A DNA stretch of 64,000 nucleotides from an uncultured Clostridia bacterium (GTDB lineage: Bacteria; Bacillota; Clostridia; Oscillospirales; Acutalibacteraceae): positions 120,178 through 184,177 of the forward strand of contig CALEJF010000006.1 of the NCBI GenBank assembly GCA_937898625.1, in the 5' to 3' direction. The position numbers and the translations under genes were made by a program. The first letter of the stretch is position 1, and the number at the start of each line of letters is the position of its first letter. The notes beneath the pieces were generated by a model. It did not search any database, was not told the origin of the DNA, and saw only the letters and a list, made by a program, of their open reading frames with translations. Of this stretch, positions 27,246-35,055 are shown piece after piece.

Positions 27246-27507
27246 TTTCTTTGATTTGTTCCTCCAGACTGTCATAAACCTCATCAGGAATTGTTATTTC
27301 AAAAGTCTTATCAATTCTGCGTGATTTCCTTACCTTTCGGAGACAATCAATGTTGTTGCAGATGTATGCCCCACGGCCTGACTTTTTGCCGGTAAGGTCA
27401 AGGCTTATTTCACCATCGGGACTGCGAACAATTCTGATAAGTTCATTTTTAGCCTTTTGCTCGTTACAACCGTTGCAACGACGCATTGGAATTTTCTTCT
27501 GCTTCAT
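27232..27507 (-). CDS. ylxR: YlxR-family protein (RNase P modulator RnpM type)
   Basis: A 91-residue basic protein of the YlxR family. It has RRCNGCNEQKAKNELIRIVR, the conserved GRGAYIC loop and a basic C-terminal helix. The Bacillus subtilis homologue has been renamed RnpM because it binds the RNase P RNA and modulates its activity. It is located between nusA and ylxQ as in nearly all Firmicutes. A clear GGAG lies before the ATG. Confidence 0.93.
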   Translation of the reverse strand: MKQKKIPMRRCNGCNEQKAKNELIRIVRSPDGEISLDLTGKKSGRGAYICNNIDCLRKVRKSRRIDKTFEITIPDEVYDSLEEQIKENDKG

Positions 27508-27535
27508 TATATTATCTCCTTTCTGATTGTTTTAA

Positions 27536-28585
27536 TTAGCCTTCGTAGAAACCACTTTCAGGTTTAATATCGATTTTCCAACCTGTAAGTTTTGCAGCAA
27601 GTTTGGCGTTCAAGCCCTTGTTGCCGATTGCGAGAGATAACTGATGGTCGGGAACAGTTACCTGACATTTTTTATCCTCTGCACTGATAATTTCAACTTC
27701 AAGTACATTAGCAGGAGCAAGTGCAGCGCCAATAAACTCTGCAGGGTCTTCGCTGTATTTTACAATGTCAATTTTTTCTCCGCCGAGAACCTCAACAATG
27801 TTGTTAACACGAGCACCACGCTGACCGATACAAGCACCGATTGGGTCAACATTTTCATCTTTACTGCTTACTGCCATTTTTGTTCTGATACCTGCTTCAC
27901 GGGAAACAGAGTGAATTGCAACGATGCCGTCGTAAATTTCAGGAACTTCCTGCTCAAAAAGTCTTCTTACAAGACCTGCGTGAGTTCTTGAAATCATAAT
28001 TCTTGGTCCGCGTTCAGTTTCTTTAACTTCGCTGATGTAAACCTTAATCATCTGACCTTCTGTAAATGTTTCTCCAGGAACCTGCTCAGCCTTTGGAAGA
28101 ACTGCTGTGCCTTTGCCGATTTCAAGAGTAACATTACCATTAATTGGGTCAATTCTGCCAACTTTAGCAGAAATAAGGTCCTTTGTCTTTGACTGGAAGT
28201 CTTTGATAATCTGACCACGCTCTGCATCCTTGATACCTTGACGGATAACATGTTTTGCAGTCTGTGCAGCAATTCTGCCGAATTTCATTGTGTCAAGGTC
28301 GATTTCGAGTGTTTCGCCTGCTTTTGCATCTGCACGATATTCTTGTGCATCCTCAACAAGGATATCTGTGTCCCAGTCTTCAAGTTCCTCAACAATGTTA
28401 AGGTGAACATAAACTCTCATAGTCTGTGCTTCCGGGTCAATGTCACAAGCAACAACATCCTTGTTGTTGTAGTCTTTTCTAACTGCCTTAACAATTGCCT
28501 CGCTGATTTTGTCATAGAGATATTCTGCCTGAATACCTTTTTCTTTTTCCATTAAGGCAACTGCCTCAAAAAATTCCTTATTCAT
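27536..28585 (-). CDS. nusA: Transcription termination/antitermination factor NusA
   Basis: A 349-residue RNA polymerase-binding factor. The N-terminal domain starts MNKEFFEAVALMEKEKGI, the S1 domain lies near 130-200, and two KH domains follow (GACIGQRGARVNNIVEVLGGEKIDIV and LSLAIGNKGLNAKLAAKLTGWKID). It lacks the C-terminal acidic repeats of enterobacterial NusA, as is normal in Firmicutes. It lies in the rimP-nusA-ylxR-ylxQ-infB order. AGGAGG is before the start. Confidence 0.97.
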   Translation of the reverse strand: MNKEFFEAVALMEKEKGIQAEYLYDKISEAIVKAVRKDYNNKDVVACDIDPEAQTMRVYVHLNIVEELEDWDTDILVEDAQEYRADAKAGETLEIDLDTMKFGRIAAQTAKHVIRQGIKDAERGQIIKDFQSKTKDLISAKVGRIDPINGNVTLEIGKGTAVLPKAEQVPGETFTEGQMIKVYISEVKETERGPRIMISRTHAGLVRRLFEQEVPEIYDGIVAIHSVSREAGIRTKMAVSSKDENVDPIGACIGQRGARVNNIVEVLGGEKIDIVKYSEDPAEFIGAALAPANVLEVEIISAEDKKCQVTVPDHQLSLAIGNKGLNAKLAAKLTGWKIDIKPESGFYEG

Positions 28586-28614
28586 TTTCTATAAAACCTC
28601 CTAAGTTATCCGGA

Positions 28615-29094
28615 TTAGTCAATATCGCCGATTCCGCCGAAATCATCCGCCTTAATCCATGATGCTTCTTTTTTTAATATGTTCATTTCAGTTTCTTCAT
28701 CAATAGCGATTGTAACACTTTCGTTATCGTAGTCAATGAGAATGCCTTTGTATTCTCTCTTGCCTTCAAAAGCCTTGATAAGTCTGACTTGAATTTTCTC
28801 ACCTAAATAACAATCGAAATGAAAATCGCGTGTTAATTCTCTTTCAATACCGGGGGACTGAACCTGCAAATTGTATGCCTGTTCAATTGGGTCTGCCTCG
28901 TCAAGAGGACCGTCGATAGCGTGGTGCATATCAACACAATCGTCAATGCTTACACCATCTTCTTTGTCAATTGTGATGCGAAGATACCATCTTGCACCTT
29001 CTTTAACGAATTTAACATCCCAAAGAATAAGACCTAATTCGTCTGCAATGGGCTTTGCAATATCCCACACCACGGAAGCTGTGTTCTTTTTCAT
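28615..29094 (-). CDS. rimP: Ribosome maturation factor RimP
   Basis: A 159-residue 30S assembly factor. It contains ADELGLILWDVKFVKEG, LRITIDKEDGVSIDDCVDMHHAIDGPLDE and the hallmark VQSPGIERELTRD. The frame is open up to 29142, but AGGAGG lies four bases before the ATG at 29094 (MKKNTASVVWDIA), which also fits relatives. First gene of the transcription-translation operon, with a promoter at 29222-29250 and a hairpin in the leader. Confidence 0.95.
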   Translation of the reverse strand: MKKNTASVVWDIAKPIADELGLILWDVKFVKEGARWYLRITIDKEDGVSIDDCVDMHHAIDGPLDEADPIEQAYNLQVQSPGIERELTRDFHFDCYLGEKIQVRLIKAFEGKREYKGILIDYDNESVTIAIDEETEMNILKKEASWIKADDFGGIGDID

Positions 29095-29169
29095 AGAACC
29101 TCCTAAAAATATTAAATTGTCGTTAAGGTTGATATAAATCACCTTTGAAAAAATGTCCGTATAAATTCA

Positions 29170-29193
29170 AGAGAGCGGGTCGCCCCACTCTCT
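29170..29193 (-). other. Leader hairpin of the rimP operon
   Basis: GAGAG-C-GGG/CCC-CA-CTCTC stem within the 5' untranslated region (about 120 bases) of the rimP-nusA-infB transcript. It is not followed by a T-run, so it is not a standard terminator. The function is unknown; autoregulation of this leader is conceivable. Confidence 0.5.
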
Positions 29194-29221
29194 GTCAACA
29201 CGAATATTCTTACCATGAAGA

Positions 29222-29250
29222 ATAATACCATATAAATATAATAAAATCAA
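29222..29250 (-). promoter_or_regulatory. Sigma-A promoter of the rimP-nusA-infB-ribF operon
   Basis: On the minus strand, -35 TTGATT (29245-29250), 17-base spacer, -10 TATTAT (29222-29227). It predicts a transcript start near 29215. Confidence 0.75.
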
Positions 29251-29279
29251 GTCTTTTTCAAAAAATATATACCATTATA

Positions 29280-29317
29280 AATAATTACGAATTACGCACT
29301 ACGAATTCATAATTATT
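29280..29317. repeat. Short imperfect inverted repeat
   Basis: The arms AATAATTACGAATT and AATTCATAATTATT (one mismatch) flank ten bases. They overlap the stop of the small minus-strand gene. It may serve as its terminator or be a remnant of the small palindromic repeats seen at 6886 and 7952. Confidence 0.6.
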
Positions 29318-29505
29318 TACAGGTCATCTGCGTCCTGTTCGGGAACAACTTCGTTCTGCGGATTACCCGTGTACCATCCGTTTGCATCAAACTGTTTTGC
29401 ATTTTCTTCACCATTCCATATTTCCGAGATTTCTTCGCTTATTTTCTCAATCTTTTTTCTTGTTTCTTCCGCTTTTTCCTTTTTCTTCTGCTTGTTAAAA
29501 AACAT
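29317..29505 (-). CDS. Small charged helical protein of unknown function
   Basis: A 62-residue protein. Its first half is a highly charged helix (KKKEKAEETRKKIEKISEEISEIW), probably a coiled coil, and the rest is polar with FDANGWYTGNP. It has no signal or membrane segment. A textbook GGAGGTGTAAATATG start supports its being real although short. It lies between the rimP promoter and a divergent secreted-protein gene. I do not recognise a family. Confidence 0.68.
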   Translation of the reverse strand: MFFNKQKKKEKAEETRKKIEKISEEISEIWNGEENAKQFDANGWYTGNPQNEVVPEQDADDL

Positions 29506-29627
29506 ATTTACACCTCCTGTATTATTATTTTTTCACTGTAATTTACAATAAAACACAACAATAATATCCACATACAAATAAAATGTGTTCATATTTTCCA
29601 AAAATGCAGAATTTTGCAAAAAAATCA

Positions 29628-29656
29628 TTGACTTTTTTCTCTATATTAGATATAAT
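29628..29656 (+). promoter_or_regulatory. Sigma-A promoter of the secreted protein gene
   Basis: -35 TTGACT (29628-29633), 17-base spacer, -10 TATAAT (29651-29656). Confidence 0.82.
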
Positions 29657-29724
29657 TAACGAGTAAATGAGGGCTTATGCCTTAATTTTTGCAAAAATTA
29701 ATTTACGAAAGGAAAATGATTTTC

Positions 29725-30327
29725 ATGAAAAAGACTCTTGCAGTAGTTCTTGCTTTAGCAATGGTTCTTGTAATGAGCGTTTCTGTTTTTGCAGCTGCAA
29801 AGCCGGCTGATGCTACAGATACAGCAGCATGGACAGAGTATTACACAGAACTTCTTTCTTCTACAGAGGCTGACCCAGTTGACCTCGCAGCTGAAATCGT
29901 TGCTGATGTAAGAAACGGTGTAGTAGACCAGACAGTTGCATTGAATGCGCTTGAAGCAGCATCTATCGCAGTTGGTACAAACGCAGTGTTCGATGTTGTT
30001 ATGGATTTCTTAGGCTTCACAAGCTTCCCAGAACTCCCAACATTCCTTCCAGAAGATGAAGTTAGCTGTGTTGAAACAACTCTTTCAAGCATTTTCGATT
30101 CAATCTTCGGTGTAATCGGCGATATCGTTGCATCACTTTTCGGTGGCACAACATCAGATTATTGCTTCAAAACAACTACTACAACTACAACAACAACTAC
30201 TACAACAGAACCTGTTGAAGATGTTCCAGAATTGGGTGACAATTCACTCATCGCTGTAGGTGCTGTTGCTCTTGTTGCTGGTGCAGCTCTTGTTCTTACA
30301 AGAAAAAAGGATAAGGACGCTGAATAA
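29725..30327 (+). CDS. Secreted, probably wall- or membrane-anchored Thr-linker protein
   Basis: A 200-residue exported protein. It starts with a signal peptide (MKKTLAVVLALAMVLVMSV, cleavage near FAAA), then a helical domain of about 115 residues with no recognised family. A poly-threonine linker follows (around residues 152-162). The C-terminus has the order of a sortase substrate: VPELGDNS, a hydrophobic segment, then RKKDKD. PELGD would be a divergent LPxTG-like motif. An in-frame TTG lies upstream at 29689, but this ATG fits the signal peptide and AAAGGA. Adhesin or matrix roles are possible; function unknown. Confidence 0.78.
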   Translation: MKKTLAVVLALAMVLVMSVSVFAAAKPADATDTAAWTEYYTELLSSTEADPVDLAAEIVADVRNGVVDQTVALNALEAASIAVGTNAVFDVVMDFLGFTSFPELPTFLPEDEVSCVETTLSSIFDSIFGVIGDIVASLFGGTTSDYCFKTTTTTTTTTTTTEPVEDVPELGDNSLIAVGAVALVAGAALVLTRKKDKDAE

Positions 30328-30352
30328 TCAGTAAAACTTAACCAAAGAATTA

Positions 30353-30384
30353 GACGGAAATCTTTATGGTTTCCGTCTTTTTTT
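30353..30384 (+). terminator. Intrinsic terminator after the secreted protein gene
   Basis: GACGGAAA/TTTCCGTC stem followed by a run of eight T. Confidence 0.92.
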
Positions 30385-30446
30385 ATTATACTTACTGATT
30401 ACGATTTTAAACATATTTTATACTACATTACATAATCTATTTATTC

Positions 30447-30464
30447 AGTCCCTTTATAGGGACT
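30447..30464. repeat. Palindromic hairpin upstream of the SOS promoter
   Basis: AGTCCC-TTTATA-GGGACT followed by TTAATTTTTTC. It looks like a second, weaker terminator that insulates the downstream promoter from upstream transcription. Confidence 0.6.
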
Positions 30465-30483
30465 TTAATTTTTTCTTTTCCTA

Positions 30484-30512
30484 TTGACAAAAACTAAAAA
30501 TGTGGCTACAAT
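30484..30512 (+). promoter_or_regulatory. Strong sigma-A promoter of the lysis/fibre cassette
   Basis: -35 TTGACA (30484-30489), 17-base spacer, -10 TACAAT (30507-30512). The start point would be near 30519, just before the LexA box. Confidence 0.85.
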
Positions 30513-30525
30513 AATAATTGCAAGG

Positions 30526-30539
30526 CGAACAAATGTTCG
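30526..30539. promoter_or_regulatory. LexA/SOS operator, perfect palindrome
   Basis: CGAACAAATGTTCG fits the Firmicutes SOS box CGAAC-N4-GTTCG with both half sites intact. Its position immediately downstream of the -10 and over the transcript start is ideal for repression. A very similar sequence precedes lexA itself (48002-48015). Confidence 0.9.
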
Positions 30540-30540
30540 A

Positions 30541-30580
30541 TAAAACGTATATATGAAAAGTATATGCGTTTTTTCTTTTC
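30541..30580 (+). promoter_or_regulatory. Leader hairpin with T-rich tail in the cassette transcript
   Basis: AAACGTATATA pairs with TATATGCGTTT around TGAAAAG, with one G-U pair, followed by TTTCTTTTC. It contains the first ATG of the next ORF. It could attenuate transcription or hide that ATG. The stem is A-U rich, so the strength is uncertain. Confidence 0.5.
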
Positions 30581-31014
30581 TCAAAAAGGGAGGTTTTACT
30601 ACGATACACAATGAGAAAATAATTGAACTTTCCACGGACGACTATCTTTTTCTCACGGAAGATTTGGAAACGATGGATAAAGCCACAACGGACAAGGGAA
30701 TAAAATATCTTGTCTATAAGAAGAAACAGCGAATGATAGACACAGTACGAAGCGTTATGAACAACGAGTTGACAGATTTTGAAAGAGAAATTGCTACGGA
30801 TTACTGGTGCGAGAATCTTTTAGTTGAAGAAATTACAAAAAAGCATAATCTTTCCCGTTCAACTTTTTATCGTACAGTAAAAATTATTGAGAAAAAAATT
30901 AATTTGTATTTAAAATATGTTGTTTTCTATAACAATGATGCGCCTCCTACAAAGGGGGATTTTTTAGCCTTTTTAAAAGAAATAAAAAGCAAGGGGGAAT
31001 TTTTTGAAAACTGA
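30553..31014 (+). CDS. Sigma-70 region-4-like / phage late-activator-like protein
   Basis: Up to 153 residues. The C-terminal half (LTDFEREIATDYWCENLLVEEI...HNLSRSTFYRTV) is a helix-turn-helix like sigma region 4 and small phage late activators of the RinA/ArpU kind. It would bind DNA and perhaps recruit RNA polymerase. The start is unclear: the ATG at 30553 has no Shine-Dalgarno and sits in a hairpin. A strong GGGAGG (30588-30593) points to about codon 17-18, where only ACG or ATA are available. First gene of the LexA-controlled cassette. The target promoters are not known. Confidence 0.72.
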   Translation: MKSICVFSFLKKGGFTTIHNEKIIELSTDDYLFLTEDLETMDKATTDKGIKYLVYKKKQRMIDTVRSVMNNELTDFEREIATDYWCENLLVEEITKKHNLSRSTFYRTVKIIEKKINLYLKYVVFYNNDAPPTKGDFLAFLKEIKSKGEFFEN

Positions 31015-31237
31015 CTCTATATCCCTTAAAGATTTGGGACGGGAATATGAAAAGAATGCGATGATACAGCAATACTTTATTGATAAATGCAAGGCGGATA
31101 TTAAAAGAGCAGAAAAGTCGGGGGATTCGGATGCCGTAAGACAGTTGAAGAAAAATTTACATAAATTTCATGAAATAAAACAAGAACTTACACAAACGGC
31201 ACACAAACTTAAAAATTATTATAAAGGAGAGAATTGA
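31004..31237 (+). CDS. Small charged helical protein of the cassette
   Basis: A 77-residue, strongly charged, mostly helical protein (YEKNAMIQQYFIDKCKADIKRAEKSGD, then a Lys/His-rich helix) with no membrane segment. It starts at TTG 31004 after AAGGGGGAA, overlapping the upstream stop, and its own stop overlaps the ATG of the fibre gene, so all three are translationally coupled. Small proteins of this look occur beside phage regulators; no family is recognised. Confidence 0.68.
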   Translation: MKTDSISLKDLGREYEKNAMIQQYFIDKCKADIKRAEKSGDSDAVRQLKKNLHKFHEIKQELTQTAHKLKNYYKGEN

Positions 31238-33639
31238 TGGAAAAGAGAATTATTTCTATTGATATTAGCCCCGAAACACAGGATGCGTATTACGAAAAAG
31301 CAGGTATTATGTGGGAGCATAATGCCACACAGTTGCAGTTTAACATTTCACCATCATATATAGGTGATTACCGTTATTATATTGAGTACCGTTCAATTTT
31401 AGGAACAAAAGTAAGAACGGAATACCTTGAACTTGATGCAGAGACTAACACTGTTACATATGATGTTTCCGTAACAATGAGCTCATTAAAGGGTGTTGAA
31501 TGTTATTTCAATATTGTAAAGATTGACGAGGATGGAAAAACAATCCAGGTAGTCAAGCCTAAAAAAATTGGACTTACCTTTGATTTTTCACCTGACACGG
31601 ACAACTCACTTGCAAAGGTTAATGATTTTTCCATAAATGCATTACTTGAAGCCATCCGCACAGGAACATTTAAGGGCGAACGAGGTGAAAAGGGTGACCC
31701 CTTTGTTTATTCTGATTTCACAGCAGAACAACTTGCTTTATTAAAAGGTGAAAAGGGCGATAGTGTAGTAGTTGATGCGGAAATATCTGAAACAAGTGAA
31801 AATCCTGTTCAAAATAAAGTTGTTAAGAGTTATATTGATGAAAAAACAAAAACTTTACAGTCGGTTTTTGCCAATGAAAACATATTTGACGAAGAAAAGA
31901 ATTCTATTTTAATTGCTCCCGAATTCAGGAGGGGAACTGTGTATCTTGATGGTTCTGAAGAATATATTGTTATATCTTCAGCTCCGTGTCAAAACAGTGC
32001 AAGTACTCCGGGTGCTTCTTATATAGACGAGATAAAAGCACTTGATGAAAATGATAATGAGATAGCAGATACTGTAGTTAGCGGTCTGGTGCAGAATGCC
32101 ACCCGTACCCGTTCAGGTAAAATTATTACCATTCCAACAGGGTCAACGGCAAGAAAAGTGGAATTCAGATATAGATTTCTTCATGCATCTGTCAATGGAA
32201 TACTATGTAATGAAATGATGGTAACGGTTGCTGATGATATATCAGTTCCCCGCAACGCAATACCTTTGCAATATGTAAAAGCAGAATATGAAAATTTAGT
32301 TGTCAATTCGCCATATGTTGAGAAAAAGTGTGTTGATATGTCCGTTGTGGAAGAAAGTGAGAATCCCGTTTCAGGTGGAGCAGTTAAAACTTATGTAGAT
32401 GCTGTTTTTGATAGTATTCCTAAAAATGAAATTACCGTTGATTCAGAGGTGAAGGATGAAAGCGAAAATCCTGTTTCAGGCGGAGCGGTTAAAACTTATG
32501 TTGATGATATTGCAGGTACTGTTCAGACCTATATTGATAGCGTAATAAGAGAAAAAACATATTATGTATCAACGGAGGGTAGCGATACAAATGATGGCTT
32601 GTCAAGGGAAACACCATTTGCAACGCTTAAAAAAGCAGTTGATTCGGGTGCTACTAATATCGCCATTAAGAGTGGTGAATATCCAGTGACAACTGTAACC
32701 TTTGAGAATAAAAGCAATATTCATATTTACACTTATAATGATGACGAAACCTATTCCCACGATAATCCCGTAAGGGGAAAGGCACATCTTGTAGGTGGCA
32801 GATATTATACAAACTATTCTATTAATAGTGACGGGGTTTATTATTGTACGGGTTTAACAGGTACTCACCATGGTTTGGTGCTTGTTGACAATGAAAAAAC
32901 AAAGATGTCCGTGTTAACATCCGTAGCATCCTACGATGAGTGCGTTGCAACGCTTGAAACATATTACAGAAACGGTGCAGAGTTGTATTTCAATACGGAA
33001 AATACAACATTTACTAAAATTGCAATGAACACTTACAAAAGTGTAATTATTCTAAAAGGTTGTAAAAATGTTCTTATTGAGGATATTTCCTTTAACGTTG
33101 CAAACTCCGTGGTAGTAGATGTGGATAATTGCTCCAATGTGACCTTTAATAACTGTGAGGCTAATTATAGTATGAGTTCAATGGGATTTTCTGTTGACTA
33201 CGCCAATGCAATATTTAATAATTGCTCAGCCTACAGAAACAAATTTGATGGCTTTAATTTCCATGGTTATGGTACAACAGTAATGAACGACTGTGATTCA
33301 AGTTGGAATGGTGATGATGGCTGCAGTCACCACGATGGATGTGTGGGTACTATAAATGGTGGAATATTCACAGGTAACGGAAAGGCTGGTATTGCCCCTG
33401 CTTATGGTGCTAATGTAAATATTTATGGTGTTATTTGTGATAAAAATAAATTTGGTATCGGCTATTTAAGCACCACAAACGGCCACGCATCAATGAAGGG
33501 TATCGTTAACAGTTGTGTGCTTGCAAACAATGAAGTGGGAATGAAGATTGATAAACTGTGTGATGTTACTGCAATTAATTGTCAGTATAAGGATAACACA
33601 ACAGCTAAAAGCAGTCAGGGACAACTGACTGAATTTTAA
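31237..33639 (+). CDS. BppU-type baseplate/tail-fibre protein with beta-helix domain
   Basis: An 800-residue fibre-like protein. Residues about 1-130 resemble the BppU baseplate upper-protein N-terminus. Short collagen-like pieces follow (GERGEKGDP, GEKGDS). Three copies of an ENPVxxxxVKxYxD trimeric-fibre repeat lie near residues 188, 376 and 412. Then a right-handed parallel beta-helix runs to the end (YYVSTEGSDTNDGLS, repeated NN-C ladders). Such proteins bind or degrade surface glycans. There is no signal peptide, so release would need lysis. ATG 31237 after AAAGGAGAG is chosen over an adjacent TTG. Phage origin is clear; the present role is open. Confidence 0.85.
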   Translation: MEKRIISIDISPETQDAYYEKAGIMWEHNATQLQFNISPSYIGDYRYYIEYRSILGTKVRTEYLELDAETNTVTYDVSVTMSSLKGVECYFNIVKIDEDGKTIQVVKPKKIGLTFDFSPDTDNSLAKVNDFSINALLEAIRTGTFKGERGEKGDPFVYSDFTAEQLALLKGEKGDSVVVDAEISETSENPVQNKVVKSYIDEKTKTLQSVFANENIFDEEKNSILIAPEFRRGTVYLDGSEEYIVISSAPCQNSASTPGASYIDEIKALDENDNEIADTVVSGLVQNATRTRSGKIITIPTGSTARKVEFRYRFLHASVNGILCNEMMVTVADDISVPRNAIPLQYVKAEYENLVVNSPYVEKKCVDMSVVEESENPVSGGAVKTYVDAVFDSIPKNEITVDSEVKDESENPVSGGAVKTYVDDIAGTVQTYIDSVIREKTYYVSTEGSDTNDGLSRETPFATLKKAVDSGATNIAIKSGEYPVTTVTFENKSNIHIYTYNDDETYSHDNPVRGKAHLVGGRYYTNYSINSDGVYYCTGLTGTHHGLVLVDNEKTKMSVLTSVASYDECVATLETYYRNGAELYFNTENTTFTKIAMNTYKSVIILKGCKNVLIEDISFNVANSVVVDVDNCSNVTFNNCEANYSMSSMGFSVDYANAIFNNCSAYRNKFDGFNFHGYGTTVMNDCDSSWNGDDGCSHHDGCVGTINGGIFTGNGKAGIAPAYGANVNIYGVICDKNKFGIGYLSTTNGHASMKGIVNSCVLANNEVGMKIDKLCDVTAINCQYKDNTTAKSSQGQLTEF

Positions 33640-33660
33640 TGAATGAGGTGAACTTAAGTA

Positions 33661-34536
33661 ATGAAATATACAGGTATAGATGTTTCAAAGTGGCAGGGAA
33701 GAATTGATTGGCCCCTTGCAAAAAGCGACGGAGTACAGTTTGCTATGATTCGTTCATCATTTGGTTGGAGCGAGGGCAACACGGACCTTATGTTTGAAAC
33801 AAATTACGAAAATGCAACAAAAGTTGGTATTCCTGTAGGTGCATATCATTATTCATACGCAAGAACTCCGGCGGAGGCAGTAAAAGAAGCAGAATTTTGC
33901 TATTCTGTAATTAAGGGCAAGACCTTTGAGTATCCAATCGCCTATGATTTGGAAGAATCGGGCGTGGCATCTCTTGGTAAGGAAAGAGTTTCAGAAATCG
34001 CAAAAGCCTTCTGCGAAAAGATGGAAAGTTATGGCTATTATGTTTGTATCTACGCAAATAAGCATTGGCTTGATAACTATTTTATGAATGAAATTTTTGA
34101 GAAATATGATATCTGGCTTGCTCAGTGGACGAATAAACCAACTTTTGAGAAAACCTATGGTATTTGGCAAAAAAGTTCAAAGGGCAGAGTGGCAGGAATT
34201 CAGGGATATGTTGATTTGGATGAGTCCTATAAGCATTATCCGTCAATTATGAGATACAACGGACTCAACGGATTCCCTAAACCACAGTCAGGCAAGCCTG
34301 TAAAACCTGCCAAGAAAAATTTTCAGGCAGGGGATAAGGTTAATTTGTCAGGTGCGGGGCTTTATACAACGGCAACGGTGACAAAGGAGTCAAATACCAT
34401 CAGTGGCGAATATTATATCTATGACGGTAAAGTGATTAACGGCAGAATGAGAATTACAAATTCTTCGTCAAGAGTGGGGAAAAAACCTGTTGGTGATAAT
34501 GTTACAGGCTTCGTGAAAAAAAGCGAAATGGAGTAA
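33661..34536 (+). CDS. GH25 lysozyme (phage-type endolysin)
   Basis: A muramidase that cleaves the MurNAc-GlcNAc bond of peptidoglycan. The GH25 domain covers residues 1-200 with GIDVSKWQGRIDW, GAYHYSYA, the catalytic Asp-Glu segment AYDLEESG and WLAQWTNKP. A linker PKPQSGKPVKPAKK leads to a C-terminal SH3-like binding domain of about 70 residues. There is no signal peptide, so export depends on the adjacent holin. It sits between the fibre gene and the xhlA/holin pair as in phage lysis modules. Confidence 0.93.
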   Translation: MKYTGIDVSKWQGRIDWPLAKSDGVQFAMIRSSFGWSEGNTDLMFETNYENATKVGIPVGAYHYSYARTPAEAVKEAEFCYSVIKGKTFEYPIAYDLEESGVASLGKERVSEIAKAFCEKMESYGYYVCIYANKHWLDNYFMNEIFEKYDIWLAQWTNKPTFEKTYGIWQKSSKGRVAGIQGYVDLDESYKHYPSIMRYNGLNGFPKPQSGKPVKPAKKNFQAGDKVNLSGAGLYTTATVTKESNTISGEYYIYDGKVINGRMRITNSSSRVGKKPVGDNVTGFVKKSEME

Positions 34537-34539
34537 ACT

Positions 34540-34794
34540 ATGACGGAGATGGATGTGTTAAATCATAGACTTGATGCTGTTGAGGAGGATATTAAAATTC
34601 TCTACAAAAAGGTTAACGAGGTCACCCTTACTCAGGTGCAGAGCGTTACCAAACTTGACAGTATGCTTGTAACGCTTGGAGAGTTGAAAGAAAGTATAGA
34701 AACACTTAAAAAGCGGCCGGGATGGCTGTGGGATAAATTTATCGTTGCTGTAATCAGTGCTGTTTGTGGTGCTTTGATTAGTTTAGTAATATAA
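34540..34794 (+). CDS. XhlA-like (hemolysin-type) membrane-associated lysis protein
   Basis: An 84-residue protein with an N-terminal coiled coil (about residues 5-60) and a single C-terminal transmembrane helix (WDKFIVAVISAVCGALISLVI). This is the layout of XhlA of the PBSX prophage, which works with the holin and endolysin in lysis. It is 3 bases after the lysozyme gene and 9 bases before the holin gene. Confidence 0.82.
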   Translation: MTEMDVLNHRLDAVEEDIKILYKKVNEVTLTQVQSVTKLDSMLVTLGELKESIETLKKRPGWLWDKFIVAVISAVCGALISLVI

Positions 34795-34803
34795 GGAGAA
34801 AAT

Positions 34804-35049
34804 ATGATTGAGTTTATAACAGAGAATGCACTCTTGCTGATTCCTGTGCTTAATATAATTGGTGTTATAGTTAAGAATACCGAAAAAATTCCCAATAAGT
34901 ATATTCCCTTTATACTCTTGCTTTTTGGAATTTTAGGTGCTGTGGCAATTTTAGGATTATCCCCTGAAAGCGTTGTACAAGGCATTCTTGTAACAGGTAC
35001 AGCCGTTTATGGAAATCAGGTTGTTAAGCAAGTTAAGAAAAGTGAATAA
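34804..35049 (+). CDS. Phage holin
   Basis: An 81-residue protein with a membrane-embedded N-terminal segment (ITENALLLIPVLNIIGVIV), a second hydrophobic segment (YIPFILLLFGILGAVAIL), then a short amphipathic region and a basic tail KQVKKSE. It would form pores that let the GH25 enzyme reach the wall. AAGGAG precedes the ATG. Last gene of the cassette, followed directly by a terminator. Confidence 0.87.
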   Translation: MIEFITENALLLIPVLNIIGVIVKNTEKIPNKYIPFILLLFGILGAVAILGLSPESVVQGILVTGTAVYGNQVVKQVKKSE

Positions 35050-35055
35050 AGGAGT

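Noticed and set aside
31237..33639. Diversity-generating retroelement target in the fibre gene
   Set aside because: No reverse transcriptase, template repeat or C-terminal lectin-type variable region was found in the window.
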